In this document: positions 38,152-47,779 of the stretch, one piece after another
How positions within the stretch are numbered: the stretch's first letter is position 1
Layout: each line of letters opens with the position of its first letter
Assembly: GCA_902624105.1 (NCBI GenBank)
Contig: CACNWH010000002.1
Location: 1-64,000, forward strand
Direction of reading: 5' to 3'
DNA: 64,000 bases
From: an uncultured Prochlorococcus sp.
Lineage (GTDB): Bacteria; Cyanobacteriota; Cyanobacteriia; PCC-6307; Cyanobiaceae
The notes under the pieces: model-generated
Seen by the model: the letters and a program-made list of their open reading frames with translations, nothing else
Told to the model about the DNA's origin: nothing
The model's database searches: none
Made by a program: the position numbers and the translations under genes

Positions 38152-38718
38152 GTGGAATTATCAAATCTTAATATCAAAAATGGCTTATGTATATCATTAG
38201 GATCAAATATTGATAGCAAATTTGGTACCCCTGTTAATTCATTAATTGAATCAAAATGCAGGATTGAAAAGATAATTAATAATTTAATTAATTTAAATCA
38301 TGCAGGCCAATTAGAAAAAAATTTACTTAAGAAAATCTGTAATTGGTCTTCTCTTTACAAAACAAGTCCTTTAGGAGTCATTGGGAAACAACCTGACTAT
38401 ATTAATTGTTTATTATTAGTCAAAGGAGATTTACTGCCTCCTTCTTCGATTGAACAAGCAAGATTCCTCCTAAAAGAATTTCAAAATGTAGAAAAAGAAT
38501 TCGGAAGAAATAAATCATTGGAAGATGAAAGATGGCTTCCAAGACCACTTGATATAGATATTTTATGGTGGGATAATTTATATATTAATGATGATGATTT
38601 CAAAATTCCTCATCCAAGATTTCAAAATCGTAATTTTGTAATTTCTCCCTTAGCAGAGGTACTAAGTATTACGCAGAAAATAGAAAAATTAAATGTTCAA
38701 AATTGGGTATTGAATTAA
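38152..38718 (+). CDS. folK: 2-amino-4-hydroxy-6-hydroxymethyldihydropteridine pyrophosphokinase
   Basis: A 188-aa HPPK of folate synthesis. It has the N-terminal SLGSNIDS motif, the pterin-binding region NCLLLVKGDLLPPS, and the signature WLPRPLDIDILWWDN with its metal-binding D-x-D, then IPHPRFQNRNFVISPLAEV. It starts with GTG at 38152. No dihydropteroate synthase lies nearby. A Nudix hydrolase gene follows 41 bases downstream. Confidence 0.94.
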   Translation: MELSNLNIKNGLCISLGSNIDSKFGTPVNSLIESKCRIEKIINNLINLNHAGQLEKNLLKKICNWSSLYKTSPLGVIGKQPDYINCLLLVKGDLLPPSSIEQARFLLKEFQNVEKEFGRNKSLEDERWLPRPLDIDILWWDNLYINDDDFKIPHPRFQNRNFVISPLAEVLSITQKIEKLNVQNWVLN

Positions 38719-38759
38719 TGTCCATTTGCGCAAAATAATTGTTAGGGTAAGTTTATTTA

Positions 38760-39326
38760 ATGAAAATGCAGAATAATCATTTAATAAAAAAACCTATTTT
38801 TAAAGAAAAGATATCTGAATTAAAAACAAAAAAATTTAGCTTTGAGATAAACAGAATTGAACTACCAAATGGACATGAAGGTGAATATGGAAGTATAAAA
38901 TTCCCAAACGCGGCATTAGCCGTTCCTATAACAAGCGAAAATAAAGTTATCCTTCTTCGTCAATATAGATTTGCTATTTCACGATATTTACTTGAGTTTC
39001 CTGCGGGGACTTTAGAAACAGGAGAGACACCAATCAATTCAATAAAAAGAGAAATACAAGAAGAGGCTGGATATAAAGCAGATGATTGGTGTAAATTAGG
39101 AACTTTGGTTAATGCTCCAGGATATTCAGATGAGGTAATTCATCTATTCCTTGCCCGCAAATTACATAAATTAGATATTGAGGTAGAAGGTGATTTAGAT
39201 GAAGATATTGAAGTACTTACTTTCTATCCTGATGAACTAGATAATTTAATTGCTAGTGGGCAAGAAATTTTAGATGCAAAAACTATCACAGCATGGTTTA
39301 GAGCCAAACAATTTTTAAATATCTAA
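38760..39326 (+). CDS. Nudix hydrolase, ADP-ribose pyrophosphatase-like
   Basis: 188 aa. The full Nudix box G-x5-E-x7-REUxEExGU reads GTLETGETPINSIKREIQEEAGY (about residues 87-109). An N-terminal NGHEGEYGSIKFPNAALAVPI and the VILLRQYRFAI segment match the ADP-ribose/GDP-sugar (NudF-like) subgroup. Its TAA overlaps the photolyase ATG by one base (TAATG). The exact substrate is not predictable. Confidence 0.88.
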   Translation: MKMQNNHLIKKPIFKEKISELKTKKFSFEINRIELPNGHEGEYGSIKFPNAALAVPITSENKVILLRQYRFAISRYLLEFPAGTLETGETPINSIKREIQEEAGYKADDWCKLGTLVNAPGYSDEVIHLFLARKLHKLDIEVEGDLDEDIEVLTFYPDELDNLIASGQEILDAKTITAWFRAKQFLNI

Positions 39327-40765
39327 TGGAACATCCAAGAATTCTTTTATGGTATAGAAAAGATCTTAGAGTTAATGATAATCAAGCTCTAGCTAGTGCA
39401 TTTGCTTTATCAAAAGCAATAACTTCAATTTATATTTTTGATGAAATGTACCCTTATGATTTTAACTCAAAATCACGTTCGTGGTTTTTAAGTGAAAGTT
39501 TAAAAGAATTAAATGAAAAGTGGGAAAAGGCAGGTAGTAGATTACTTATTGAAAAAGGTTCACCAATAGATTTAATTCCTTCTATAGCAAAAAAAATAAA
39601 TGCTAGATATTTATTTTGGAATAAATCAATTGAACCTTACGAAATCCAAAGAGATGAGAAGATTAAAGCTGATTTAAAAAACTCAAATATTCAGATTATT
39701 GATTTATGGGATCATTTATTAATTAATCCCGCAGAAATTTCTACTGGAAGTAAAACACCATACACGGTCTATGGACCTTTTTTTAAAAAGTTCAAAGCTC
39801 AAATGGATATAGTAAATTTTGAAAAAGATAAGGATTTCAGATTTGAAAAATTAAAAGATTTAGATAATGAATTAATAGAGAGTAAATTAGTATCAAAATC
39901 AAAAAAAATACTTAATGAATTTCTTGAAAATATTAATTTTTCAGGCATGGAAATTTGCCCATGTAGACCTGGTGAAATTGGTGCAGAAAAATTATTGGAA
40001 AGTTTTTCTTCATCAAATAAAATCACCTCTTATCACTTAGCTAGAAACTTCCCATCAGAAGATGGAACTTCATATTTAAGTGGCTCATTAAGATTTGGGA
40101 CAATTAGTATAAGAAGTCTTTGGAAAAAGACTTTGCAATTAAATTTAATAGATGAAGATACTAAAAAAAACCAATCAATAGAAACATGGCAAAAAGAACT
40201 TGCTTGGCGAGAATTTTATCAACATTGCTTATTTCATTACCCAGAATTAGAAAAAGGACCTTATAGAGAGAAATGGAATAATTTCCCATGGAACGATAAT
40301 CAAGAATGGTTTAATCGTTGGTCTGAGGGTCAAACTGGTGTCCCAATAATTGATGCTTCGATGAGACAGTTAAATCAAAGTGGTTGGATGCATAACAGAT
40401 GTCGTATGATTGTTGCTTCATTTTTAGTTAAAGATCTTATTTGTAACTGGAAATTAGGAGAAAAAAAATTTATGGAACTTTTAGTTGATGGGGATCTTGC
40501 AGCTAATAATGGAGGTTGGCAATGGAGTGCTAGCAGTGGAATGGATCCTAAACCATTAAGAATTTTTAACCCTTATACCCAAACTAAAAAATTCGATCCT
40601 CTCTGCAAATATATTAAATTTTGGATTCCTGAATTATCTGGTATTAATAATTCAGAATTAATAAATGGTGAAATATCAAAACTAGAAAAAATTAACTACC
40701 CAAGTCCAATTGTTTCTCATAACGTTCAGCAAAGAATTTTTAAAACGCTATATGCAACTATTTAA
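39326..40765 (+). CDS. phrA: DNA photolyase, cyclobutane pyrimidine dimer type
   Basis: A 479-aa flavoprotein repairing UV-induced pyrimidine dimers with light. An N-terminal alpha/beta antenna domain (LLWYRKDLRVNDNQALASA) is followed by the helical FAD domain. The latter includes LAWREFYQHCLFHYPE, GQTGVPIIDASMRQLNQSGWMHNRCRM, DGDLAANNGGWQWSASSGMDPKPLRIFNP. The conserved Trp residues needed for FAD photoreduction appear to be in place. It is translationally coupled to the Nudix gene and shares its TTAA stop with the convergent DegT gene. Confidence 0.94.
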   Translation: MEHPRILLWYRKDLRVNDNQALASAFALSKAITSIYIFDEMYPYDFNSKSRSWFLSESLKELNEKWEKAGSRLLIEKGSPIDLIPSIAKKINARYLFWNKSIEPYEIQRDEKIKADLKNSNIQIIDLWDHLLINPAEISTGSKTPYTVYGPFFKKFKAQMDIVNFEKDKDFRFEKLKDLDNELIESKLVSKSKKILNEFLENINFSGMEICPCRPGEIGAEKLLESFSSSNKITSYHLARNFPSEDGTSYLSGSLRFGTISIRSLWKKTLQLNLIDEDTKKNQSIETWQKELAWREFYQHCLFHYPELEKGPYREKWNNFPWNDNQEWFNRWSEGQTGVPIIDASMRQLNQSGWMHNRCRMIVASFLVKDLICNWKLGEKKFMELLVDGDLAANNGGWQWSASSGMDPKPLRIFNPYTQTKKFDPLCKYIKFWIPELSGINNSELINGEISKLEKINYPSPIVSHNVQQRIFKTLYATI

Positions 40766-41955
40766 ATAATATTTAAGTAATCATTTATTATTAAGTTCAA
40801 ATTCTCTACAACATAGGTTTGTTCATCGTATGTAATTTCTGGAAACATAGGTAAACTAAGAACTTCTGTGCATATTTTCTCAGTCTCTAAAAGTTCTTCT
40901 CTTCTAAATAAAGTATTTCGATAAGCTTTTTGAGAATGAATAGGGATAGGATAATAAATAATAGTATTTATTCCCTTTTTTAAAAGATGATATTTCAAGA
41001 AATTCCTAAGAGATTTTTTCTTGTCCATATTTGTCTCAAATAAATCTTGGGGATTATCTTTAATTGAGAAAGTATCACTTTTAAATCTTATTACAAATTG
41101 ATTCCATGTATGAGAAGCAAATTTAGTATTGGTTTCTGGGAGGAAAAGAAAGTCATTTTTTTTGATTAAATTTAAGTAATTATTAGCAACTTTTTTTCTC
41201 GATTCAATCCATTTAGATATTGACTTTAACTTAACATTCAGAATCGCTGCTTGAATCGTATCTAGCCTACTATTATAACCAATTTGATTATGAGTATATC
41301 TTTCAGGACTGCCATGTACTGCTAATTCTCTAATTTTTTGAGCTAAAAAAGCATCAGATGTTGTCACTGCTCCTCCATCACCAGCTGCACCAAGATTTTT
41401 TGTTGGGAAGAAACTAAAGCAGCCAATATCCCCTATACTCCCTACTTTTTGTCCATCCCATGCTGTACATGTAGCCTGAGCACAATCTTCAATAATTTTG
41501 AGTTTAAATTTTTGAGCAATTGTCTTAATGACTGACATATCAACAGAATTTCCAAATAAGTGAACTGGCATTATTGCTTTAGTTCTAGAATTAATTTTTT
41601 TCTCAATATTTTTTGAATCTAGCAAGAAAGTATTGGGATTTATATCCACAAAAACCGGCTTAGCTCCAACATTGCTTATTGCCTCCGCCGTAGCAAAAAA
41701 GCTAAAAGATGAAGTAATAACTTCATCACCTTCGCCTATGTCTAAGGCTCTTAGAGCAAGAATTAAGGCGTCAGTACCACTATTACAACCAACAGCATAT
41801 TTTGTACCTATCAATGATGAAAAAGAATATTCAAATTGCTTAATTACATCTCCGCCAATAAACTGGCCTCCTTTTAATACCTTTAAAACTTCTTTTTCAA
41901 TATCAGAACCTATTTCTAAATATTGTCTTTCTAAAGTGAATGGAGGTACTTGCAT
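40762..41955 (-). CDS. DegT/DnrJ/EryC1/StrS-family aminotransferase
   Basis: A PLP-dependent sugar aminotransferase for modified sugars of surface polysaccharides or nucleotide sugars. It has GTDALILALRALDIGEGDEVIT, the D-N-x-F-L block ending IEDCAQATC, and the PLP-lysine motif FFPTKNLGAAGDGGAV. C-terminal GINTIIYYPIPIHSQKAY is typical. The track ORF starts at 42024, but I prefer the ATG at 41955 (MQVPPFTLERQY); the extra 23 residues overlap the redoxin gene and look non-conserved. The sugar substrate is unknown. No glycosyltransferase cluster surrounds it. Confidence 0.88.
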   Translation of the reverse strand: MQVPPFTLERQYLEIGSDIEKEVLKVLKGGQFIGGDVIKQFEYSFSSLIGTKYAVGCNSGTDALILALRALDIGEGDEVITSSFSFFATAEAISNVGAKPVFVDINPNTFLLDSKNIEKKINSRTKAIMPVHLFGNSVDMSVIKTIAQKFKLKIIEDCAQATCTAWDGQKVGSIGDIGCFSFFPTKNLGAAGDGGAVTTSDAFLAQKIRELAVHGSPERYTHNQIGYNSRLDTIQAAILNVKLKSISKWIESRKKVANNYLNLIKKNDFLFLPETNTKFASHTWNQFVIRFKSDTFSIKDNPQDLFETNMDKKKSLRNFLKYHLLKKGINTIIYYPIPIHSQKAYRNTLFRREELLETEKICTEVLSLPMFPEITYDEQTYVVENLNLIINDYLNII

Positions 41956-42001
41956 AGTATTTATCTTAACCTTAAACTTTTTTATACGAGATAAACAGTT
42001 T

Positions 42002-42595
42002 TTACTTAAACCATTCAGGCTCATTTCCAGGTGTCCATTTTATGTTACATCCTAATGAGGGAAGCTGTTTTGACGGATAATCTTTATCAAAAATCATTGC
42101 TTTGGCTGCAGAGATCAAATCATCTCCCGTTACGGGAACATTATTAGAAGGTCTACTATTATCGAGTTGACCATGATAAAAAAGAGAAAAATTTCTATTA
42201 CCTTTATTAGTGAAAAGATAAAAATCTGGGGTACAAGCAGCTTTTAATTGCTTTGCAAAGCTTTGATCCTCATCAAATAAATATGGAAAACTCCATCCAT
42301 TTATTTCAGCTTGATTTTTTAAATTCTCTGGAGAATCTCCAGGATGAGTCTTGATATTATTACTTGAGATTGCAATAGTTTGGATATCATTTTCAATATC
42401 TTTTATTATTTTTGAGATATGAGTTTCAACATGCTTAACGAATGGGCAATGAGCGCAAATAAACATTACGAATAAATGTCTTTCGTCCAAATGTGAAAAA
42501 TCAAATTTTTTATATTCTTTTAAATTAACATTAAGCATTTCAGCATTAGGTAATGAACTACCCAACTCGATAAACATTGAATTAGTTTTAACCAT
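42002..42595 (-). CDS. Thioredoxin-fold redoxin (AhpC/TSA-like)
   Basis: 197 aa. FVMFICAHCPFVKHVETHISK carries a CxxC (CAHC) in the usual thioredoxin-like position. CTPDFYLFTNKGNRNFSLFYHGQLDNSRPSNN follows the AhpC-TSA 'cTPd-fly' pattern. Likely a soluble peroxiredoxin- or thiol-disulfide-type protein. It matches the cyanobacterial 'thiol-disulfide isomerase and thioredoxin' family by eye; the exact activity is unknown. It precedes the DegT gene on the same strand and is divergent from fabI. Confidence 0.82.
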   Translation of the reverse strand: MVKTNSMFIELGSSLPNAEMLNVNLKEYKKFDFSHLDERHLFVMFICAHCPFVKHVETHISKIIKDIENDIQTIAISSNNIKTHPGDSPENLKNQAEINGWSFPYLFDEDQSFAKQLKAACTPDFYLFTNKGNRNFSLFYHGQLDNSRPSNNVPVTGDDLISAAKAMIFDKDYPSKQLPSLGCNIKWTPGNEPEWFK

Positions 42596-42696
42596 TGTTT
42601 ATGAACAAACTATATAGTTGAAGAATATTGTATATTTTTGATTAATGTATTAACAAGTCCCCTTTTTGTAGGAGAATAGTATAAATAATTAATAAA

Positions 42697-43479
42697 ATGC
42701 TTCTTGATTTAACCGGAAAAAAAATCCTTGTTACTGGTATCGCTAATAACAGATCAATCGCATGGGGTATAGCACAACAGTTATCCAAAGCTGGAGCTGA
42801 GTTAGGTATAACCTACCTGCCTGATGAAAAAGGTAGATTTGAATCTAAAGTCAGAGAGTTAACAAGTGATTTAAATCCTTCATTATTTTTACCATTAGAT
42901 GTTCAAAACACATCTCAAATTGAAGAAGTATTTGAAAATGTCAAGAATAAATGGGGAGAAATCGATGGACTAGTTCATTGTTTAGCTTTCGCTGGGCGTG
43001 ATGAATTAATTGGTGATTACAGTAATACTTCATCAGAAGGATTTGATAGAGCACTTAATATAAGTGCTTATTCGCTTGCACCTTTATGCAAATATGCGAA
43101 ACCCTTATTCAGTAAAGGAGCAGGCGTAGTTTCATTAACTTATCTAGGTTCTGAAAGAGCTATTCCTAACTATAACGTCATGGGAGTTGCAAAAGCTGCA
43201 TTAGAGGCATCAGTCAGGTACCTCTCCGCAGAGCTAGGGCCTGAAAAGCAAATCAGAGTTAATGCTATAAGTGCGGGTCCTATAAGAACTCTTGCAAGTT
43301 CTGCAATTGGTGGAATCTTAGATATGATTCATAATGTTGAAGAGAAAGCACCCTTAAGAAGAACAGTTACTCAAACAGAGGTAGGAAATACAGCAGCATT
43401 CTTATTAAGCGATCTTTCTAGTGGTATTTCGGGTCAAACTATTTACGTTGATGCAGGTTATTGCATTAATGGTATGTAG
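42697..43479 (+). CDS. fabI: Enoyl-[acyl-carrier-protein] reductase (NADH)
   Basis: A 260-aa short-chain dehydrogenase completing each cycle of fatty acid elongation. The N-terminal nucleotide-binding [16 protein letters not shown] is typical of FabI. The active-site Y-x6-K reads YNVMGVAK; the substrate-loop region is [15 protein letters not shown]. The length matches. It stands 20 bases before hisB on the same strand, so the pair may be cotranscribed despite unrelated pathways. Confidence 0.97.
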   Translation: MLLDLTGKKILVTGIANNRSIAWGIAQQLSKAGAELGITYLPDEKGRFESKVRELTSDLNPSLFLPLDVQNTSQIEEVFENVKNKWGEIDGLVHCLAFAGRDELIGDYSNTSSEGFDRALNISAYSLAPLCKYAKPLFSKGAGVVSLTYLGSERAIPNYNVMGVAKAALEASVRYLSAELGPEKQIRVNAISAGPIRTLASSAIGGILDMIHNVEEKAPLRRTVTQTEVGNTAAFLLSDLSSGISGQTIYVDAGYCINGM

Positions 43480-43499
43480 AGAAAAAATTTTTAAATTTT

Positions 43500-44111
43500 A
43501 TGTCAGATATAAGACAAGCAGAAATTCAAAGGAAGACAAACGAAACTGAAATAAGTGTTTTTCTAAATGTAGATGGCACTGGTATCTCCGATATCAATAC
43601 AGGAGTTCCTTTCCTTGATCATATGTTGCATCAAATTTCTAGTCATGGATTATTTGATTTAAAAATTAAAGCCATTGGAGATCTTGAAATAGATGATCAT
43701 CATACAAATGAAGATGTTGGTATTGCACTAGGCAAAGCTTTTGCAAAATCTCTTGGGGATAGAAAAGGTATTAATAGATTTGGACATTTTTTAGCTCCTC
43801 TTGATGAGGCATTAATACAGGTGACTTTAGATTGCTCAGGTCGGCCTCATTTGTCATATAACCTTCAAATGCAATCCTCCAGAATTGGAACCTACGATAC
43901 AGAATTAGTGAGAGAGTTTTTCATCGCCTTTGTCAATAGTAGTGGAATCACATTACATATAAATCAAATTCAAGGTGTTAACGCACATCATATTGTTGAA
44001 GCAAGTTTCAAAGCATTTTCTAGAGCCATGAGAATGGCGACTGAGATAGATGAAAGACGATCAGGATCCGTACCAAGTAGTAAAGGTATGCTTGAAAGAG
44101 AACAAGATTAA
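43500..44111 (+). CDS. hisB: Imidazoleglycerol-phosphate dehydratase
   Basis: A 203-aa metalloenzyme of histidine synthesis. It has the two His-rich Mn-binding motifs: [15 protein letters not shown] plus [14 protein letters not shown], and the later [19 protein letters not shown]. The length is that of monofunctional HisB. It is followed by a 63-base gap and the carotenoid oxygenase gene. Confidence 0.98.
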   Translation: MSDIRQAEIQRKTNETEISVFLNVDGTGISDINTGVPFLDHMLHQISSHGLFDLKIKAIGDLEIDDHHTNEDVGIALGKAFAKSLGDRKGINRFGHFLAPLDEALIQVTLDCSGRPHLSYNLQMQSSRIGTYDTELVREFFIAFVNSSGITLHINQIQGVNAHHIVEASFKAFSRAMRMATEIDERRSGSVPSSKGMLEREQD

Positions 44112-44174
44112 AAATAGAAATGATCCACAATTTTTAACATTATTCGCGAAAATAAAAATAACTATTGATAAACC

Positions 44175-45671
44175 GTGACAAGCTTACAAGAAAAAAATAT
44201 TCTAAATAATCAAGTTTTTGATAAAGCTGATTGGTCAAGCGCTTATCAAAATGTTGAAGTTGAGTTAGAAAATAAATCTTTAATTATTTCAAAGGGTAAT
44301 ATAATCCCTGAATTAAATGGAACATTATTTAGAAATGGTCCAGGCATTCTTGAAAGAAATGGTCAATGGTTACATCATCCTTTTGATGGGGATGGTATGA
44401 TCACTGCAATTAAATTTAAAAATGGGAAAGCTTCTTTTACTAATAAATTTGTAAAAACTGAAGGGTTCTTAAAAGAACAGGAAGTTGACAAATTTATTTA
44501 TAGAGGAGTATTTGGAACTCAAAGAAAGGGCGGAGTTATTAATAATGCTTTTAACCTAAATCTAAAAAATATAGCCAATACTCATGTTATTAAATTAGGA
44601 GATGAACTATTAGCTTTATGGGAAGCAGCTGGACCTCATTCACTAGATCCTAATAATCTGGAAACTAATGGATTAACAACACTTAAAGGTGTACTTAAAA
44701 AGAATGAGGCATTTAGTGCACATCCAAAGATAGATTTTAATTCCAATTCAGCAGATGAAGTTTTGATAACTTTTGGAGTACAAACAGGACCGACCAGTAC
44801 CATCAGATTAATGGAATTTTCAAATTCTGGGAAAACTTCAGGGCAAATTTTATTTGACAGGAAAGATAAACTTAAAGGCTTTGCATTCCTTCATGATTTC
44901 GCCATAACTACTAATTGGGCAATCTTTCTGCAAAATGCTATAGACTTTAATCCTCTACCATTTGTGATCGGTCAGAAAGGTGCAGCACAATGTTTGAAGT
45001 CAAACCCTAAAAAAACAGCCAAATTTTTCATCGTGCCAAGAGACAGTGGACTCTTCAGAGGTCAACCTCCTATTATCATAGACGCGCCTAAAGGATTTGT
45101 TTTTCACCATGTAAATGCTTATGAGAATGATTCGAATATTATTTTAGATAGCATTTTCTATGATGATTTCCCTTCAGTCGGTCCTGATGAAGATTTTAGA
45201 GATATTGATTTTGATAGTTATCCCGCAGGCAAATTAAAAAGATCACTTATTGATCTAAAAGGTAAAAGTTCTAAATTGGTAAGTATTAGTGATCAAACTT
45301 GTGAATTCGCAGTCGTTAACCCTAATTATCTAGGAATTAAATCAAACTATAGCTGGATGGCATGCACAGAGAGGAAGACAGGAAATGCACCATTACAAGC
45401 GATAAAAAAAATAAATCTTGAAACTAAAGAAGAATTATTTTGGTCTGCTGCTCCAAAAGGTTTTGTCAGCGAACCCATAATGGTGCCTAAAGAAGGTAGT
45501 AAATATGAAGATGAAGGTTATTTGTTAATACTTATCTGGAATGGATCCAGGAGAGGAAGTGATTTAATAATTTTAGATTCTACTAATCTTGAAGAGCTAG
45601 TTACATATGAATTACCGATTAACATTCCACATGGTTTACATGGATCATGGGCGAATGAAAAATTAATTTAA
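44175..45671 (+). CDS. Carotenoid cleavage oxygenase family protein
   Basis: A 498-aa non-haem iron oxygenase with a seven-bladed propeller fold. All four iron-binding His appear present: FSAHPKIDF, FLHDFAITT, VFHHVNAYEN and GLHGSWANE at the C-terminus. FRNGPGILER near residue 50 is a family motif. It starts with GTG. Substrate (carotenoid or apocarotenoid) cannot be told from sequence. Its stop shares a TTAA with convergent rdgB. Confidence 0.9.
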   Translation: MTSLQEKNILNNQVFDKADWSSAYQNVEVELENKSLIISKGNIIPELNGTLFRNGPGILERNGQWLHHPFDGDGMITAIKFKNGKASFTNKFVKTEGFLKEQEVDKFIYRGVFGTQRKGGVINNAFNLNLKNIANTHVIKLGDELLALWEAAGPHSLDPNNLETNGLTTLKGVLKKNEAFSAHPKIDFNSNSADEVLITFGVQTGPTSTIRLMEFSNSGKTSGQILFDRKDKLKGFAFLHDFAITTNWAIFLQNAIDFNPLPFVIGQKGAAQCLKSNPKKTAKFFIVPRDSGLFRGQPPIIIDAPKGFVFHHVNAYENDSNIILDSIFYDDFPSVGPDEDFRDIDFDSYPAGKLKRSLIDLKGKSSKLVSISDQTCEFAVVNPNYLGIKSNYSWMACTERKTGNAPLQAIKKINLETKEELFWSAAPKGFVSEPIMVPKEGSKYEDEGYLLILIWNGSRRGSDLIILDSTNLEELVTYELPINIPHGLHGSWANEKLI

Positions 45672-46252
45672 TAATCTGGAAAAATCTTTTTAAGTTCAGG
45701 AATTAATTTAGCGATAGCCTTCCCTCTATGGCTTAAATTATCTTTAATATCATTTGGCATCTCAGCAAAAGTTAATCGACTTGATTGTTCTTCAAATATT
45801 GGATCGTATCCAAATCCATTTGTACCTCTAGTATTTGACAATATAGTTCCAAAACATTTTTCTTCAATATCTAATATTATTTCTCCTTCAGGAGTCGCGA
45901 CGCAAACATTTGCGACAAAATATGCATTACGATTATCAATACCTTCAAGCTCACTCAATACTCTCTTAATCCTATCCCTATCATTATCTGCATATCTTGA
46001 TGAATAAATACCAGGACTACCATTTAGAGCCTCTATACATAAACCTGAATCATCTGCAATTGCAAAATTATTCAACTTTCTTGATACTTCGCATGCTTTT
46101 TTTGCAGCATTTTCTTTAAAAGTTTTACCTGATTCAACAACATCTATTGAGTCAGGTTGTAAAGCTAATTGACAATTAACATCTGAGAGTAATTCTTTAT
46201 ATTCACTAATTTTTCCTAAATTTTTACTTGCGAGATATAGAATTTTTTTCAT
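45668..46252 (-). CDS. rdgB: dITP/XTP pyrophosphatase (RdgB/HAM1)
   Basis: A 194-aa house-cleaning nucleotidase that removes non-canonical purine triphosphates. It has ASKNLGKISEYKELL (substrate loop), FAIADDSGLCIEALNGSPGIYSSRYA, GYDPIF and the C-terminal LSHRGKAIAKL. The length is standard. It lies 4 bases downstream of the phosphohexomutase gene on the same strand and is convergent with the carotenoid oxygenase gene. Confidence 0.96.
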   Translation of the reverse strand: MKKILYLASKNLGKISEYKELLSDVNCQLALQPDSIDVVESGKTFKENAAKKACEVSRKLNNFAIADDSGLCIEALNGSPGIYSSRYADNDRDRIKRVLSELEGIDNRNAYFVANVCVATPEGEIILDIEEKCFGTILSNTRGTNGFGYDPIFEEQSSRLTFAEMPNDIKDNLSHRGKAIAKLIPELKKIFPDY

Positions 46253-46256
46253 TTAT

Positions 46257-47705
46257 TTATTCGTTATTAATAAATTCTTTACTCCATTTTAAAGTTTTAT
46301 CAAGCAAATCTTTTGAAGGGGCTTCACAATACAATCTCAACAGCGGTTCTGTTCCAGAGAATCTGAAAAGTATCCAAAAATTATTTTCAAGTCGTATTTT
46401 TATACCATCAGTCATAGAAACATTTTTAACTAAATAATTACAAATATCATTAGGTATATTATTAGTTATAAACTTTTTTAGATTATTTTTTTTATTATTA
46501 TCCGTAAAAGGTAAATCAATTCTTTCATAAAAACTTGGACCAAATTCTTTTTTTATTTCATCAAGGGATTCAAATAAATATTTTGATTGTTCGGCAATGC
46601 CATTTAATAAATTCATAGCAGCATATAAACCATCTCTCTCTGGCAAATATTCACCAAAACCTACTCCTCCCGATTCTTCTCCACCAATAAATATTTCTTC
46701 ATTAATCATTTTTTCTGCAATAAATTTAAAACCTACAGGTAACTCAATTACTTTCCGATTTTGTTTTTTTGATATGTTCGTAATAATGTCCGATCCGCTT
46801 ACAGTTTTCAAGACAGGATTTGAAGTCTTATTTTTTAAACCAAGATAAGAAATAAAATATGGAAGTAGTTTTTGAGTACTACAATATCTACCCAACTCAT
46901 CAATTACAGCAATTCTATCGCCATCACCATCAAAAACTATACCTAAAGTTTTTGTATCATTAATGGCTTCTTTCTTTAGGATTTTTTTTAAATTATCAAT
47001 ATAATTTTCTAAAGGTTCTGGTGGATGTCCTCCGAAGTATGGGTCATTATTTTCTCTAATACCTTGAACGATATCTGATCCATTACCTTTAAAGAGAATA
47101 TCCAAACTATTAGAAGCTGAACCATGCATTGAATCAAAAAATACTTTTATTTTCATCTCTTTGAATTTATTCAAAATAAATTGAGTATTAAATTTGGAGG
47201 AGATTCCTTCTAAATAGAATCTCTTTATATCGATCTCTTCATATTTATTACTTCCAGGCTCGATAGTATTTTGTAATTTAATTCTCTTTTCTACCGCTTC
47301 CGTAAAAGATGAATTCACAGAGGCTCCTTGGAAATTTTTGATTTTCAAACCGAGCCAATCACTTGGATTATGACTTGCAGTAATTATCAAAGAGCCAAGT
47401 AAATTCATTTCTTTCGCATAAAAACTGCATGCAGGAGTTGTTACATAGCTAGTCGATAAGATCGGCTGAAGACCACAAGCATTAACATATGGAATTATTG
47501 CTTTCGCTAAGTGGTTAGCCATAAATCTTCTATCAAAACCTATTAAAACCTTTTTGGATAAAAGCTTATTGTAATATTGATAATTTAATTCTTGGCAAGA
47601 CGCAACCGTTACTTTGATTAAATTTTCTAAAGTAAAATCAAAAGCTAACCTGCCTCTCCAGCCATCAGTACCAAATTTAATTAATCGGTAATTATCTTGA
47701 TGCAA
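46257..47705 (-). CDS. Phosphoglucomutase/phosphomannomutase family
   Basis: A 482-aa alpha-D-phosphohexomutase. It has the catalytic-serine motif TASHNPSDWLGLK, the metal-binding loop VFDGDGDRIAVID, the sugar-binding GGEESGGVGFGEYLPERDG, and a C-terminal phosphate loop LFRFSGTEPLLRLY. The N-terminus starts FGTDGWRGR as usual. Likely interconverts hexose-1- and hexose-6-phosphates for glycogen, sucrose or cell-wall sugars. Substrate preference is unresolved. It precedes rdgB, and the two are probably cotranscribed. Confidence 0.92.
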   Translation of the reverse strand: MHQDNYRLIKFGTDGWRGRLAFDFTLENLIKVTVASCQELNYQYYNKLLSKKVLIGFDRRFMANHLAKAIIPYVNACGLQPILSTSYVTTPACSFYAKEMNLLGSLIITASHNPSDWLGLKIKNFQGASVNSSFTEAVEKRIKLQNTIEPGSNKYEEIDIKRFYLEGISSKFNTQFILNKFKEMKIKVFFDSMHGSASNSLDILFKGNGSDIVQGIRENNDPYFGGHPPEPLENYIDNLKKILKKEAINDTKTLGIVFDGDGDRIAVIDELGRYCSTQKLLPYFISYLGLKNKTSNPVLKTVSGSDIITNISKKQNRKVIELPVGFKFIAEKMINEEIFIGGEESGGVGFGEYLPERDGLYAAMNLLNGIAEQSKYLFESLDEIKKEFGPSFYERIDLPFTDNNKKNNLKKFITNNIPNDICNYLVKNVSMTDGIKIRLENNFWILFRFSGTEPLLRLYCEAPSKDLLDKTLKWSKEFINNE

Positions 47706-47779
47706 AGTGTTAAAGACCTCTCAAGTATATAAATATATATTAATTTATGTAGTATGAATATAAGCCGACTAGGAAATTT

